From Odontocerum albicorne (Eukaryota; Arthropoda; Insecta; Trichoptera; Odontoceridae), in assembly GCA_949825065.1 (NCBI GenBank), contig OX463854.1:15165112-15229111 (forward strand): DNA of 64,000 bases, read 5' to 3'. The translations under genes were made by a program, and so were the position numbers. The notes below the pieces were generated by a model. That model made no database searches. It saw nothing but the letters and a program-made list of their open reading frames with translations, and was not told the DNA's origin. Below are positions 12,201-23,854 of this stretch, one piece after another (positions within the stretch are counted from its first letter, which is position 1; each line of letters starts with the position of its first letter).

Positions 12201-15200
12201 TACAAGATGGACAGATCAATTGTGTTCCTAAAAAAGAATGAACAATAATTAATGATAAAATTATTTTTGGATCATCGGCATTCAACATTCTTAAATTCAT
12301 GTACAGCAGTGAGTTTTACATACCTTGTGTTTGTGTTTGTAGACATTGTAAGCAAAATGTGTGTTGACATGGTAACATTTTGGGTACATTTAGTTTTTCT
12401 AGACACAACGGGCACTGGACTAAATCTTCTATAGCTCCAAAAGAACCTCTGAAAATAATGAAAGAGTGATTATCATATCAATTAAAAATTATGAAAAATC
12501 TACTATTAATGCAGTACACTTTTTTAAGTTATTTATTATTCTCTTTTTAAGATAGATAAAGCGAAACAGCCAAACTAAAGGAAGTGATCTATGGCCAAAC
12601 TAAAGTATGGGATGTTATGGAAAGGGTTCTCTGGCTGAAGTGGAAATGGGTGGGTTATACTCTGTTTATGCAAAATGATTATGGACCAAGTTTATGTTCG
12701 AGTTAAGACTGTGAACTACAAAAAGGCCACAAGAACATTCTTCAACAAGATGGATGGATAAAATCAACAGTTTTTTGTTGAAGGTCAGTTTTGTTAAAAT
12801 AAAGGAATAGAGAAAAAGGAAGGTCTATGCCCTGCTGTAGGTTGATATACTCGTAGACCATAGTTTCCCAAACTTTTTTGCCCCGTAAACCACTTGCCGA
12901 TTTTTTTGTTTTCCGTAGACCCCCTGCCTGCCTAATATTGAATTTTCCTATTAACTTATTAACTTCAAATGTGTTTTTGACAGCTGACCCAGTGCTGTTT
13001 ACCTTGATAAGGTTTTTTGTAGAGTGGACAATTGTTAAAAAAGAAAAACATGTACAATTTTTTAGCTTTATTGAAAAGACACAAAATGCAAGTAAATATT
13101 TTGGTTTGGAACGAAACAAATCAAAACCTAATAAAATTCTTACATAAAATTAATTCACAAATAATACTGTTAATGAGAGGGATGAACCTGATGCTGTGAT
13201 AGCAATAGTTCAATATTTGGCTTCAAATTAGTGAGGTATAATAGTCTTAAATCTCCACGTTCAGTGATTTGCATTCGATTTCTTTATATAAGTATTTTCT
13301 ATGTCTAATATAAGTATTATGTACACACAATCTGTGTTATAGTTCGGAAAATCTAGGATGAGTCGTATGACAGCTTACAAATTTGCCCCAATACAACCTT
13401 GTAACGATGTTCAGTAATTTTAATTATTTTATCAACTTTAATATAAGCCTCGATTCTAATAAATAGCAAGTTATTTAGGTAAATACATTACATAAAACTA
13501 ACAATAATGACAAATTAATACATCTTGTCACAAATTAGCAAAAATGTGGCAGTTTGTTATAATCAAATAATATTTGGTGACGTTTGTCAAAAGTCACTAG
13601 GTTAGTCTGCATTGGCTAGGGATGGGGTATTCGATAATTGGATTTTCGAAAATTGATTTTAATTAAATGTTCGTAATTACTATTTATTCATAGTGGATCT
13701 TGACCTATTTAAAGATGCATACAATACATTAGAAAGTCAGTATAATGAAAATTAGGAATTAAATGTCAGTTTAGATAAAAACAATTGTTCGATTTATAAA
13801 AAAACTATTCGATTTGTAAAAAAAACGATTTTACCCCATCCCTTTGTGACATGACGTTTTAAACGGTGCACGGTTCATCCTAGACTTTCTGAAGCATAGG
13901 TGTAATAAGATATTTACGGAATGCCTAAATTTTGATGATCTGCCTAAATGGGATCCGCTCACGTAGACCCCCATTTACATCTTGTGCACCCCCATTTTTT
14001 TTTCTCACTTATATAGACCCCCTGCAAGTCTAAATCGACCCTTGGGGATCCATATAGACCACTTTGGGAATCTTTGATATAGACTTTCCTGATATAGGTT
14101 GAAATGATGATTGTTTGAATTTGTCCCACTTAATTATTTTTCATGTTTTATGGTTTATGATTTCAGAAACTTAAGAAAATAACTCTTTCGTTTACTTAAA
14201 AGCTTTCTGTGATTCGATAAAAATCACAAAAATGAAAATTCCAAAACTATGAATATATTAAAAGAAATTAAGCCTGAATATAGAGTCTTACCACACAATT
14301 AAAATATCTGTTTTAGTATTTTACTCTCAAAGGAAAATGTGAGGATAGAGGGTTTTTATTTTTCCACATTTATTGATGACCTAGTTTTGAAGATATTTGA
14401 TTTCAAATGAAGATCATGCGACCATAAATAAATCCAGTGTCTTATACTTATGATTTTTAGAAAAGGTTTTTTTGAAAAGGTTTAGCATAGTATGGCGATT
14501 TCTCCAACTGACCATAATTATGACAGGAACGGGAAAGACAGAAATTTAACCCGCCAGGCATTTCCAACTAAACAATGGAGGTCATGTTTGAAAAATAAAA
14601 CTAATAATTTTTTTTTGTTGAAATTAGATTTTTTTTGTAATTAATATTCTTGTTTATGAAATAAACAATTGGAATAAAAGAGTTGAAACAATTTTTCAAA
14701 TATTATATATTCAATTCTTTAATTTTATCTTTTTCATGGAAGATTTGCATTTTTTAATAAAAAATATGTTTTTTTGATAACAGGCAGATATAATTTTATT
14801 AAAGCTTGATTTGATAACAGGCAGATATAATTTTATTAAAGTTCTTCATATAACTTCCTCCCTTGTCTTCTCAGCATTAGATTTATGGTCAAAATTAAAA
14901 AAATAATGTTTTTAGTAATTTGAGTTCTATCTAATATTTGAGTCAAATTAATACTACACCGATATTAAAAATTAACCATATACATAACAGGAAACAAAAA
15001 TTTTATGCGATAGAACTTTTTTAAATTGTTTTATCCTTGAGCAGAAATAAGAATTGGAAGTTGAAAAACCATTATATTTTATGCTGAAATAAATATTCAG
15101 AATTTTATCTTTAAAATTTTGGATAAGAAGATTGCCATAAGTGCTTAATAAACTATTGATAAATCATAACAGGCAATTAATTTACTATGAGTCCATGTTG

Positions 15201-17649
15201 CTTTAAGTGAGGTGCCTCACATAACTGCATATGTGTATAATAAAAAATAAAATACTGTTTTTCAGTCGGCCATAAAACATAATATCTACGAATAGATGTT
15301 GATATAGCTTTATTATGTGATAAGATTTCACCTCAAGAGCACTCAATATCACAAAGACTAAATAACACCAATTCATCCGGAATTCTGATTGGATAAGATC
15401 TGAAAATAAAACTAGCCTTGAATTTACTGGAAATCGAATACAGAATATTAGAATTTTTAATTAAAAATTCTAATCTAAAAATTTTAATCTCTTTTAATCT
15501 AAAAATTCTAATCACACTTTGTGGGCTGGCTTGTAAAAATTAGGAGTCAGGTGAAATGAATGAGAGAGTTGTTAACTGCTTGAGTAATCTGAGGCTTATA
15601 CTATATACATACATGTCAATACGCCATTTCCCTGTTGGCGTTGGCAGAGAGGACAGAGTGCTAAAATACCTTATTGCGATATGCTTTCTTCCCCTCCACC
15701 AAATCCATATATCTTATTATTCAGCTCAGTTTTTCTTATTCCTTACTTAAACTTCTTTTAAAATTTTATTCATTTGATCCAACCATATCTTTTTCGGTCT
15801 TCCACTACCATACCTTTCACTCATGCTTCCAGTATAAATTTGTGTAGTCTGTATTTCCTACCCCGTTCATTCATGATGCCCAAACCACCTGATCTTCCTC
15901 TTTTTCATCCTGCTTAGCATATAAGGTTTTAGTTCACATTCATCCTTAATAATTACATTTATTATTATTTCATACACCGACACACCACATATTCTTCTTA
16001 GTGCACGTATTTCCACATCATTTACTCAGCTCCTTTCATTAATTTTCCATGTTCATGTTTCACTTTCATATATTACTGTTGGCATTAACACACTGTTATG
16101 AACCATTAATTTAGTGCCCTATTGACTTTGTCTCCTATTACAACTCATCATTCAATACCTCATTCCACCTTTTCGTTGTCTGAGAATATATGGTACTTCC
16201 CAAACAGCAGAATTCTTCAACTCATTATTATATTTGATTGTTCATCCAAATATTACATTTACTAGATTTTGAATTTTTTCAACGTCATTTTCTTCACATT
16301 TCATTTACAAGTCACTTATATGTCATTTTCTTCACATTTCATTTACAAGTCACTTATACGTAAGTTATTTTCATTCTCTATTAATCCTACCATGTAATCA
16401 ACATACAACAGTTCACATACATTCCCGTTTAACATTTTTATGCTGCTCAAAGACCTTTGGATATCTTAAACACGTGATTCTATATAAATATAGAATAATA
16501 TCCAGGGAGACATTACTTATCCTTGCTTCATTCCTTTGTAATATAAAACCACTCAGTCAAGATACTGTTTACTCTAATGCAATCTCCCCTTTCAATTACT
16601 ATGACTAGATTTGACAATATTTATTCTTTTTCTTAATATTTTATTTACAATTCACTTATCATTAGCTGATATTGGGTTTAATAATGTATAAATTATGGAA
16701 ATTTTCATATCCCCTGCTAAAATATGATTCAATAAATTTGTTCTAAATGATTGGACGTGGTTGGGTGCATACGTAAATCTGCAGTAACATGCAAATGAGG
16801 TATTATTAAAATTGTGCATCATTCTAATTAGAAAAGGCTTTCAGCGTAGTTAGAAGTTGATAATGATAATTTATCTTGTTGATTGTTGAAGTCATGTATT
16901 ATCCCTTATAATCTCAATGCTCCAATCAATTGGCAAGCCTTTTCAATATTAAAATTCCTATGTTATTTATCCGTCAAACAAAAGCAAATAAACCCTTTTG
17001 TGAATAAACTTTGTACTCCAAATGTACTTTTCTCATTATTTTTTTTTTCTTAAATAATTTAAATTCTACTTCAAATGATATTTTTTAGTTTTTATGTGAC
17101 TTTTCAATATATTTTCGTGTACGAGAATAAGGTCAGGTCACTTCATAAATTAATGCATATTTTTGACAAATTTTGAAATAAAATACATTTTACTATTTTA
17201 ATCAATGATATATTTTCATTCATTATCAACAACTTATTGCCATCTTACAGGTAATTTTTGAATTCCATTTGTGTAAAAGTACTCTGGTTTTGATTACATC
17301 AAAATCAGAGTATGGTAATTCCGAGTGAATATGAGTATTCCATAATGTGGTTTAGATAAATGGTTTTATGACAAGTCTGTCAAATTTTATTGTATACAAT
17401 TTAAGTCTAAAACAATACACGAGTACATAGTGAGAACAAATAAAGAATTTGATGTCCCTACCTTTTCTGAATTCCATGGCTATTCAATACTGAATTTTTA
17501 GCCCTAAGCATGACTGGTGCTGTACATTTGGGATGTGCACTCAATGGTGTTGGATCTACAGGAACTTCATCAGGCGACGGAATATTAAGGGACATTTGAC
17601 GCTTAGCGAAAAACATAAAGTTTTTTCGCTTCTTTTGTAAATCACTCAT
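6259..17649 (-). CDS. RING / B-box / coiled-coil (TRIM-like) protein, six exons
   Basis: Probable E3 ubiquitin ligase of RBCC architecture. Minus-strand exons in order are 17649-17462, 12448-12324, 12227-11983, 8539-8420, 7510-7289 and 6480-6259. All have GT/AG borders and matching phases, giving about 373 residues. The start ATG at 17647-17649 has an in-frame TAA just upstream. A complete C3HC4 RING is formed by C75, C78, C90, H92, C95, C98, C110 and C113 ([17 protein letters not shown]). A B-box-like zinc region covers about 166-196 (CCKC, CDHC, CGVC, H196). A charged helical stretch at 197-300 suits a coiled coil, and an acidic tail follows. I see no SPRY, NHL or FN3 domain. The stop may be the TAG at 6259-6261. 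Alternatively a donor at 6262/6261 could splice to a tiny exon at 5928-5904. The exact orthologue is not recognised. Confidence 0.85.
6668..6900 (+). mobile_element. LINE RT tail fragment
   Basis: An open stretch of about 60 codons includes [15 protein letters not shown] and a basic block [12 protein letters not shown]. This resembles the WFGHVQRM and GRRRPGRP motifs after LINE RT domains. It is decayed and lies in RBCC intron 5. Confidence 0.45.
7910..8176. mobile_element. 267-bp inverted-repeat MITE
   Basis: About 43 bp at each end are inverted copies with very few mismatches. The left arm starts TATATATCTGTGGCGTTATG and the right arm is its complement. The middle has no coding potential. 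The T/A-rich ends suit a TA-duplicating (Tc1/mariner-type) MITE, but the superfamily is inferred. It lies in RBCC intron 4. Confidence 0.6.
9400..10556 (+). mobile_element. Jockey-like LINE 3' part, left segment (split by Tigger-like element)
   Basis: Broken RT C-terminal reading: [17 protein letters not shown], then [21 protein letters not shown], then [10 protein letters not shown] and [10 protein letters not shown] across frameshifts. A long 3' UTR-like stretch follows. The element resumes at 11721 after the insertion. It lies in RBCC intron 3. Confidence 0.65.
10557..11720 (+). mobile_element. Tigger/pogo-like DNA transposon, internally deleted
   Basis: Terminal inverted repeats of 22 bp begin CAGTGGAACCTCTCATAA, and the TA target duplication lies at 10555-10556 and 11721-11722. 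Coding remains run from about 10860: [11 protein letters not shown], a CENP-B/Tc5-type helix-turn-helix ([19 protein letters not shown]), an in-frame TAA at 11139-11141, then the second DNA-binding half ([16 protein letters not shown]). The catalytic DDE region is missing: after DSEGY the frame jumps to a short LLLIKKN end. The first and last 150 bp carry repeated CATAACGAG units, probably transposase binding sites. It is therefore non-autonomous. Confidence 0.85.
10860..11432 (+). pseudogene. Tigger-like transposase, N-terminal DNA-binding half, broken
   Basis: The DNA-binding half of a pogo/Tigger transposase. A CENP-B-type HTH is followed by the HTH_Tnp_Tc5 domain ([14 protein letters not shown]). 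One stop codon (TAA, 11139-11141) interrupts it, and the DDE catalytic domain has been deleted. The ATG at 10860 is used as the family start (MSLKKK). Confidence 0.75.
11721..11828 (+). mobile_element. Jockey-like LINE 3' end, right segment
   Basis: This continues the LINE interrupted at 10556. It ends in CAATAAACCTATATTTATTT, a polyadenylation-signal-bearing tail followed by TTTATTTAA. Its placement directly after the TA duplication supports insertion of the Tigger-like element into this LINE. Confidence 0.5.
12859..14076. mobile_element. Non-autonomous hAT-like element (about 1.2 kb)
   Basis: The ends are short inverted repeats, CATAGTTTCCCAAACT on the left and its counterpart GGGAATCTTTG on the right. 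Subterminal stretches of GTAGACCCCC occur in inverted orientation at both ends. Flanking 8-mers TCGTAGAC (12851-12858) and ATATAGAC (14077-14084) look like a decayed 8-bp duplication. The TTCCCAAACT plus GACCCC pattern is typical of hAT ends. No transposase frame remains. It lies in RBCC intron 1. Confidence 0.65.
14773..14841. repeat. 37-bp tandem duplication
   Basis: The string TTTGATAACAGGCAGATATA and following bases occur twice with a 37-bp period. It is non-coding and lies in RBCC intron 1. Confidence 0.8.
15605..16480 (-). mobile_element. LINE family B copy, 3' part
   Basis: The inverted 3' end (ACGCCATTTCCCTGTTGG at about 15620) leads into the complement of the family B tail. The order of blocks matches 27.9-28.5, 39.5-39.9 and 45.4-46.3 kb. 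A 39-bp direct duplication (TCATTTTCTTCACATTTCAT) is present at about 16285-16362. It is decayed and lies in RBCC intron 1. Confidence 0.65.
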
Positions 17650-18470
17650 CTTGATTTAAAGCACTGGCACGATCACGTTAGATACTGTTGATGTTTCAGA
17701 AAACTAATTACTTGTGAACAAAAGACAATTTCCTTTATCTTGGGTTGGGAGATATCATTGAATATTCTGTCTCAGCGCATTTTCTTTATCTTTGTGTGAT
17801 TAAAAATTTAAATGTACCTTATTTATTGTTATCATATTTTTTATCAAACAATTTTTGTGATTATGATACATGGAAACGTAATTTTGTAGATAAAAAGGTT
17901 AAGTAGAGCATGTTTGACATTGTAAGCAAAAAAAATCGGCATAAAAAACCAAAAGTGAGTTATATGTGTATGTTTGGATTCAGTTTAAAATTGGCTATTT
18001 TATAAAATACAAAAACTATCAAGTTCATGTTTTCATACCTGAAATTAAATAAAAAATTAACTACCTACTTCTTCTATATTTTAGATACATGGTTTAAGTC
18101 TAAAGATGTAAATGAGTGGTTTTAACCGAGAAAACTGTATTTGAAAATTATCAAGAAATTTTACTTTTTAATCAATTTCACCTGGAAAACTGATGTTTAT
18201 GAGTAAATAAATGTATGCAATTGACGCATGTGAGCGAATGACTGATACAAATGTGAATGAAATAAAATATGGATTCGGCCCTTTTCGCATACGTATGTTA
18301 AGAAGAACCAAACATTTATTTTGGATTATTTTAAATTTCATAAAAGCGTGGACCAACTTTATATGTGTAAAAATAGTTAGCTAATTGGTTAAATTCTATC
18401 TTAAAAAAATATTCCATAAAAATCGGTGTGATGTTTCCACAATTAATTCAGAAAAGGTTAAATTTGAATA

Positions 18471-19746
18471 TACATGGTTTAATAAAAAAAACGACAATTT
18501 TTTATATCGTGGGCTGTTTGTTATTGATTGAGTACATCTTTTTTCCTCACGTTGGCGACAATGTCTGATGTACATTTCAATTTTCAGTCATATTGACGGG
18601 CAGTTTGTGTTTGACAGGCAAGTACAATATTTACAACGCATTTTGACACGTTTGCAATTTTTTATTTATTATAAAATATGACTGGACAAAAAAATGCGTT
18701 TAATTTTGCGTTAAAAATGGAATAAAGTGCAGTGAAGGGGTGCAAATGTTGGAGAAGGTTTTTATTGAGGATGGTATGTCAAAACCAAGGGTTTATGAAT
18801 GATACAAACATTCTCAAGAGGGCGTGAAGACATTGAGCATGACGAGGGATGGGCGTCCTAGCACATAAACCATGTGAATTTTTAAGGATATTGTGTTTAG
18901 TAATTATGGAAGTTGGTATTTCATACGGTATATGTATAGCAATTTTTACCAACATTTTGGGCATGAAATGAATGGTAGCCAAATTTGTACAAAAATTGTT
19001 GAATTTTCATCAAAGCATCAACACAAAAACATCACTGAGCGCTAATGTTGACTGAAGTCCTTAACGACTCAGAATTACTCCAACGCGGCATAAGAGGTGA
19101 CAAAACGTGGGTGTATGGCTAGACATCGAAAGAAAGACCCAATTGTCCTAATCGAAGCTTCCTGAAGAGCCAAGACCGAAAAAAGCACGCCGAGTACGAT
19201 CAAATGTCAAGGTTCTCCTTACTGTTTTCTTCGATTCCAACGACATGGTCCACTATGATTTTTTACCCCCAGGTCGTAGATTAATAAGGAGTATTATCTT
19301 GAGGTTTTACGCTATTTGAGTGAGGAAATCCGAAGAAAACGATCAGAATTGTAGGCAAACAATTCCTGGATTTTGCACCACGATAATGCACCGGCTCGCA
19401 CTTCACTACTAATTCGTGAAGTTTTGGCCAAAATCAACACCGTCGTGATGCCGCAGCTACCGTATTCACCAGATATGGCCTCTTGCGACTTTTTCCCTGT
19501 TCCCAAAGATGAAGAGGACATTGAAAAGACAAAGTTTTGCGATCATAGAGGAGATAAAGACAAAATCGATGGGTGAGTTAATGGTTATCCCTTAAAAACC
19601 CGTTCCACAAACGTTGGCAAAAAACGTAGGCAAAAGTGTATTTCATCATATGGGGACTACTTTGAAGGGTACAATATTAATGAAAATGATTAAATAAATA
19701 CTTTTTGATAAAAATGAAAATTGTCGTTTTTTTATCACATCTCGTA
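18471..19746 (+). mobile_element. Mariner element, full length but broken
   Basis: About 1276 bp with TA on both sides and roughly 30-bp inverted ends sharing AAAAAACGACAATTTT. The transposase frame starts at 18678 (MTGQKNAFNF) but has several stops and frameshifts. All three catalytic Asp positions of a mariner D,D34D transposase can still be read: GDKTWVYG near 19096, MHHDNAPA near 19373 and YSPDMASCDFF near 19463. The last two Asp are exactly 34 residues apart. It is an inactive pseudo-element. Confidence 0.82.
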
Positions 19747-20069
19747 TATGTAAACAGCACCCATAAAATATATAAATATCCAAATATGTATATCCATTTA
19801 TTACTGCCCATAAGGTCGGATTCCCACTTGACCGTGCTCATACCGCGACTTATCATATCCATGAGATGCCTTTGAGTCGACCGTGACATGCCCGCGGATA
19901 GGGCTTCCGTACATTTTTTCCGCCCAACAAAGCAAACAGTGGCGAACTACTGGGAATTTCGTCAATGGTCCGAAATATTCAATGTAGTTTTAAATAAAAA
20001 AATCATAAATAAAATAAAACGTTTTATTTATAGTTAAGGCATTAACATTGTGGAGGTTTAAAGACATTG

Positions 20070-20355
20070 TAATTTGTTTTATCAAACACTGTTTATTTCA
20101 CTTTTTCTAACGGTATAACCCTACCGGTTTCAAGGCTTTCCCCTCATCATCAGGGGAGCACAAACAAGACTGAATTATGTTCGAATTGGTACCTATATAC
20201 ACGCTTCTAACGGTAAACATTCGGGTTGGGGACTGTTTCTGCTTACCTGATGATGATGCGAAAGAAAGCCTTGAAACCGGTAGGGTTATTTATATCAAAC
20301 ACTGTTTTATACGTTACAAAAAGTGGATAAAACAGTGTTTGATAAAATTAATTAC
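20070..20355. repeat. Foldback with inverted CTGATGATG...GAAACCGGTAGGG units
   Basis: Two copies of a unit lie in opposite orientation, at about 20075-20155 (minus) and 20245-20350 (plus). Both have CCTGATGATGA, a short spacer, then CCTTGAAACCGGTAGGGTT. The left copy adds a TACCG that can pair with CGGTA. An inner hairpin (ATCAAACACTGTTTTAT and its complement) lies at about 20291-20346. The core resembles hammerhead-type sequences but is not a convincing ribozyme. Confidence 0.55.
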
Positions 20356-20777
20356 AAAAATAAAACGTACAATCAGCCCTCCATGGGCTGGAAAAAATCA
20401 TGCAGACGCTCGCAATAGTTTGGAAAACCAGACTAGAATCGTGATGTAAAAATTGCCCAGCACGTTGTTATGTTCTGCGAAAGTTTAACTTGATTTTTTT
20501 GGCCTTTAAGCATGTTTTTAAAGCATATACATATTTGTTAACTCTTTTGCCAAAACAGCCATCTTATGAGAGGTCATTTCCAGGTTAAAATTTCTGAACT
20601 TATTACGACATTCCTAAACTTAATTGTATCTCGAATCGTTCATGCTGATGATTTGCGAAAAAAAACTTTTGTGAAAAATAAGCAATGATAATGTTACAAA
20701 CATTTAAGCATCACAAAGCAAATGATTCGTTAGTATTCCTCAACATGGTGATTCGCGTTGCCTAGAAACAATATAAC

Positions 20778-20990
20778 CTACGTGTCCTAGTTGGTAAGAC
20801 ATCTGACTTTCAATCCAGGGGGTGCGGGTTCGTTTCCCATTGGTACTCGATTCTTTTTAAAAAGAGTTCCAGTGTCTTTTTCACTTACAAACTCTGTCCT
20901 CTTGGTTTGTTGGAAAAGATTGCCACATGCCAATAAATTCGCAAAGTTTTACTGTATATAACGTAAGCGTAATGCAATGCAAATTATTAA
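20778..20990 (+). repeat. tRNA-derived SINE family S1
   Basis: A box TGTCCTAGTTGG at 20783-20794 and B box GGTTCGTTTCC at 20827-20837 form a tRNA-like head. The tail has the S1 3' region: TTGGTTTGTTGGAAAAGATT, the hairpin-like ATTGCCACATGCCAAT, and a 3' end close to AATGCAATGC. The tail parallels the LINE family A 3' end. It is not a functional tRNA, as no cloverleaf closes. Confidence 0.75.
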
Positions 20991-21689
20991 ATAAATGTAA
21001 AAAAAACTTGGAAAATACGCGAATAATTTTATATAACAATGGGATCGGTTTCAAACGATTTTAATCGCCAGTCCGCCGCTGTTTCTGATAATTTCTTGAT
21101 CGTTGTGAAGCTAAGAGTATGGCCGCAGTCAAGTGGGAATCCGGTATAACAAAGCAGCTTGTTATCACGATCGCTGAAATCGAAAATACGAGTAACATAT
21201 AATTAAATTCAAATTGGTGCCCGAATTGGCGAAGAATGCCGATTATACTCGTATTATTCGTTGCTCTAGTTCTGTTCACACTTCCAAGTAAAATGGGATA
21301 ACCAATGTTTAACGAAAAATTGGGACAGAATATAGAAGAAATATGGACGTGTATCGTTGTGCAAAACACAAACTGAAATTTTGGTGAAAATAACTTATTA
21401 GCAGGGTCGAAACAGGCTTTATCTTATCTGGTGTGTGCGAGGTTTTATTTTTGGACCCCTTATTGTTTAGGGAGGTATAATAATACAATATAATAATTGT
21501 TTATAAATATTTTTTGAGTATACAAGAAATATACAACATTATTCACCTGAATTTATAAATTAATATCTTTCTTTTAATTGCATTTTTTTGGCTTTCATTT
21601 CAGTAAATTCCTTGATTCATCATAACTAATATCTTGGACGATATTATAATATATTTAATCGGACTTATGGAATATTAAATTATTGTTCC

Positions 21690-21900
21690 GCACAACAGTT
21701 TCAGGGTCTCATTCGTCCTGGCCCCTGTGTACCTGCAGGGGCTAGAACGAAGGGGAATTGTGCCTGCCTAGTTATCTTCTTCTTCATGTCACGTAAGAAA
21801 ATATCTTTGTCTTTGGCGGCACGGAACAGTTCCTCAACTCTCTGGAGATCTGTCCATACACTAATGTTTCGTAACATTGTTTTCGTAACATCGATTTTAC
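21690..21900 (-). mobile_element. LINE 3' terminal coding fragment (RTE-like)
   Basis: The minus strand reads LRNISVWTDLQRVEELFRAA then KDKDIFLRDM. This is the C-terminal WTG...ELFR.A.DR pattern of RTE-like LINE proteins, also seen inverted at 44.64-44.83 kb. Frame decayed. Confidence 0.5.
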
Positions 21901-22204
21901 ATTGTTTACATGTAATACAAATAAATTTTTAAAATATATGTTACGCATATGTTGTATTGCAACCGATTTTGTTTGTTCTATCATTTATACAAAAGTGTAT
22001 AAATTATAACAAGGTTGTTATACAAAAAGGATCCAAGCTACCTTTTTGTGATAGGTAATTAAGAAAATGTACGGACTTGTACGAAGCAAAAAACTTTCAA
22101 ACATAATTTAACTATAAAATTTCCGCTAGGTATGTTGATATTTTTGCACATATAATATCAATCTATACATTATCGATATTTAAAATAAACCAACAAATGT
22201 GTTT

Positions 22205-22350
22205 TGTAGTTTACATTTTACACTCGTATTTAAGGAAACTATCTAACGGTGTTGTGGATTACATTTTACACTCGTATTTAAGGCAATGTTCTAATCGTAT
22301 TTAAGGGAAGTTAACTTACTCGTATTTAAGGCAACGATCTAACGGTGAAC
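22205..22350. repeat. Degenerate tandem repeat with ACTCGTATTTAAGG
   Basis: The unit TACACTCGTATTTAAGG followed by a variable stretch and TCTAACGGTG occurs about four times with irregular spacing. Non-coding. Confidence 0.6.
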
Positions 22351-23093
22351 ATGCTTGCCAAGCAATCTGGCGTCCATTTGATTGATTCCCGACAGATTTT
22401 AATTTTAGGATGGTTTGTCATTCAGACTTAACTGAATCTGAATTTATGTTTTTCTGTACATCATAAGCTGTCTTATTTCCTTTTCACCACCAAAACCATC
22501 AAACCATCTCTGTTCTATAGATATTAATAACGGATCATATTTAATCCGCCAAATTTTCAATGGTTGCCCTTGAACATTTCTGCAAACAAATGAATTTAAC
22601 ATAAATTGTTTCTATTTTTTCAACGTCACAGAGAAATAAATTGTATATCTTTACTCCCCACTATTTTTTTTATTGGACAGTGTCAATTAAAATAGCTAGA
22701 AACTTATTTTTGTATATTTATAGACATTTCTAATGTATTTGTCCTCAGGAAGATACAGTCAAAATCCTAGTTTACTAGGGTTACGACTAATGAAAGGCAA
22801 CAAACCCAGATCATTAAAATTTTGTGTCCAAATTAAATTACCTGTTGTTTTTTTCGTAAATTATGTATATTTCTTGTTATGTGTAAAATAAATAAAATAA
22901 AATAGGTCAGGGCTGCCAAACCTTTTTGTACATGTGAGCTATATTTTTTGAAGGTTAATGTCGCGATCTACCAGTGCACAGAAAATAATTCAAAATGTTG
23001 ATTGTTTACTTTGTCAGTTCGTTGTATTTCTTATTGGAATCGATAAAAATAATATTTTTTAACAATAAAAGAAAACAGTGTTTAATGTATTAT

Positions 23094-23369
23094 TTAAAAA
23101 ATCTTAAGTTTACTTACAATATGTGACCTCCTTGGCCTAGTTTTAAAATCATTTGACTTCCATTGATTCCCCGACTTTCTTCCTTGATCTCGACCCACAT
23201 CCTTAGCCTCTTCCACTTCTATAGATCTTTTCATGACGCTCCTACGATTCCTCTGACTTTCTAAGTTTCCTTCATTCAAAATAGCATTCATTTGATCCAA
23301 CCATACTTTCCTTGGTTTTCCTCTCATATGTTTTCCCTTCATTTGTCTAAATCTTCTAAATAAATCCAA
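23094..23369 (-). mobile_element. LINE family B C-terminal coding fragment
   Basis: An open minus-strand frame of 91 codons contains GKPRKVWLDQMNAILNEGN and ESQRNRRSVMKRSIEVEEA. This is the basic C-terminal tail of the family B LINE protein. The block matches the decayed versions at the start of the window and at 29.6-30.0 kb. It is a fragment only. Confidence 0.7.
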
Positions 23370-23854
23370 AAAAGATATAATTTTGTTATAGTTTGAAAAC
23401 CACTGCTAAATAATAAAATATAGAGTAAAGGTATCGCACGTTACACATGTTTCCTTTTTAATTAATCATTGCAGCATGACTCATTATTTGTCACACAAAA
23501 TAATGGAGGTAATTCCAGTACTTGGGAAAATAAAAAAAATGGTTGGAATTGCTCCGAGTCTAAAGACCCGTCCGCATTCACAAGGCTTGGTCATCAGAAC
23601 AGACGGATATATTTTTTCAGTATGGCATAAATGGACCCTGGAGCGTCGTTACGGTGTAGGTTGATTGCTGGAGATGTAACAGTGACTTACATATGATGCA
23701 AACTTGTATTGCTTCTCCGTTAGTGCCAAACCGGTCGCTCCTGTGCTCTGCTGCGTGTCGCAGGATTGCCTGCAGAATGCAGTGTAGCTGCAATCAGGGA
23801 TTGCATCTCACGGATAGTTATTCCAATCTCGGGAAGATTTTTTTTAAATTATTT

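Noticed and set aside
20778..20850. tRNA gene
   Set aside because: A and B boxes are present but no closed acceptor stem, and the same head recurs with a LINE-like tail. It is a SINE head. The same reasoning applies to the heads at 35.9, 36.4, 42.05, 57.3 and 58.7 kb.
21061..21369. 102-codon minus-strand frame
   Set aside because: No recognisable motif and no splice context. It may be chance or part of an unnamed repeat; not strong enough to call.
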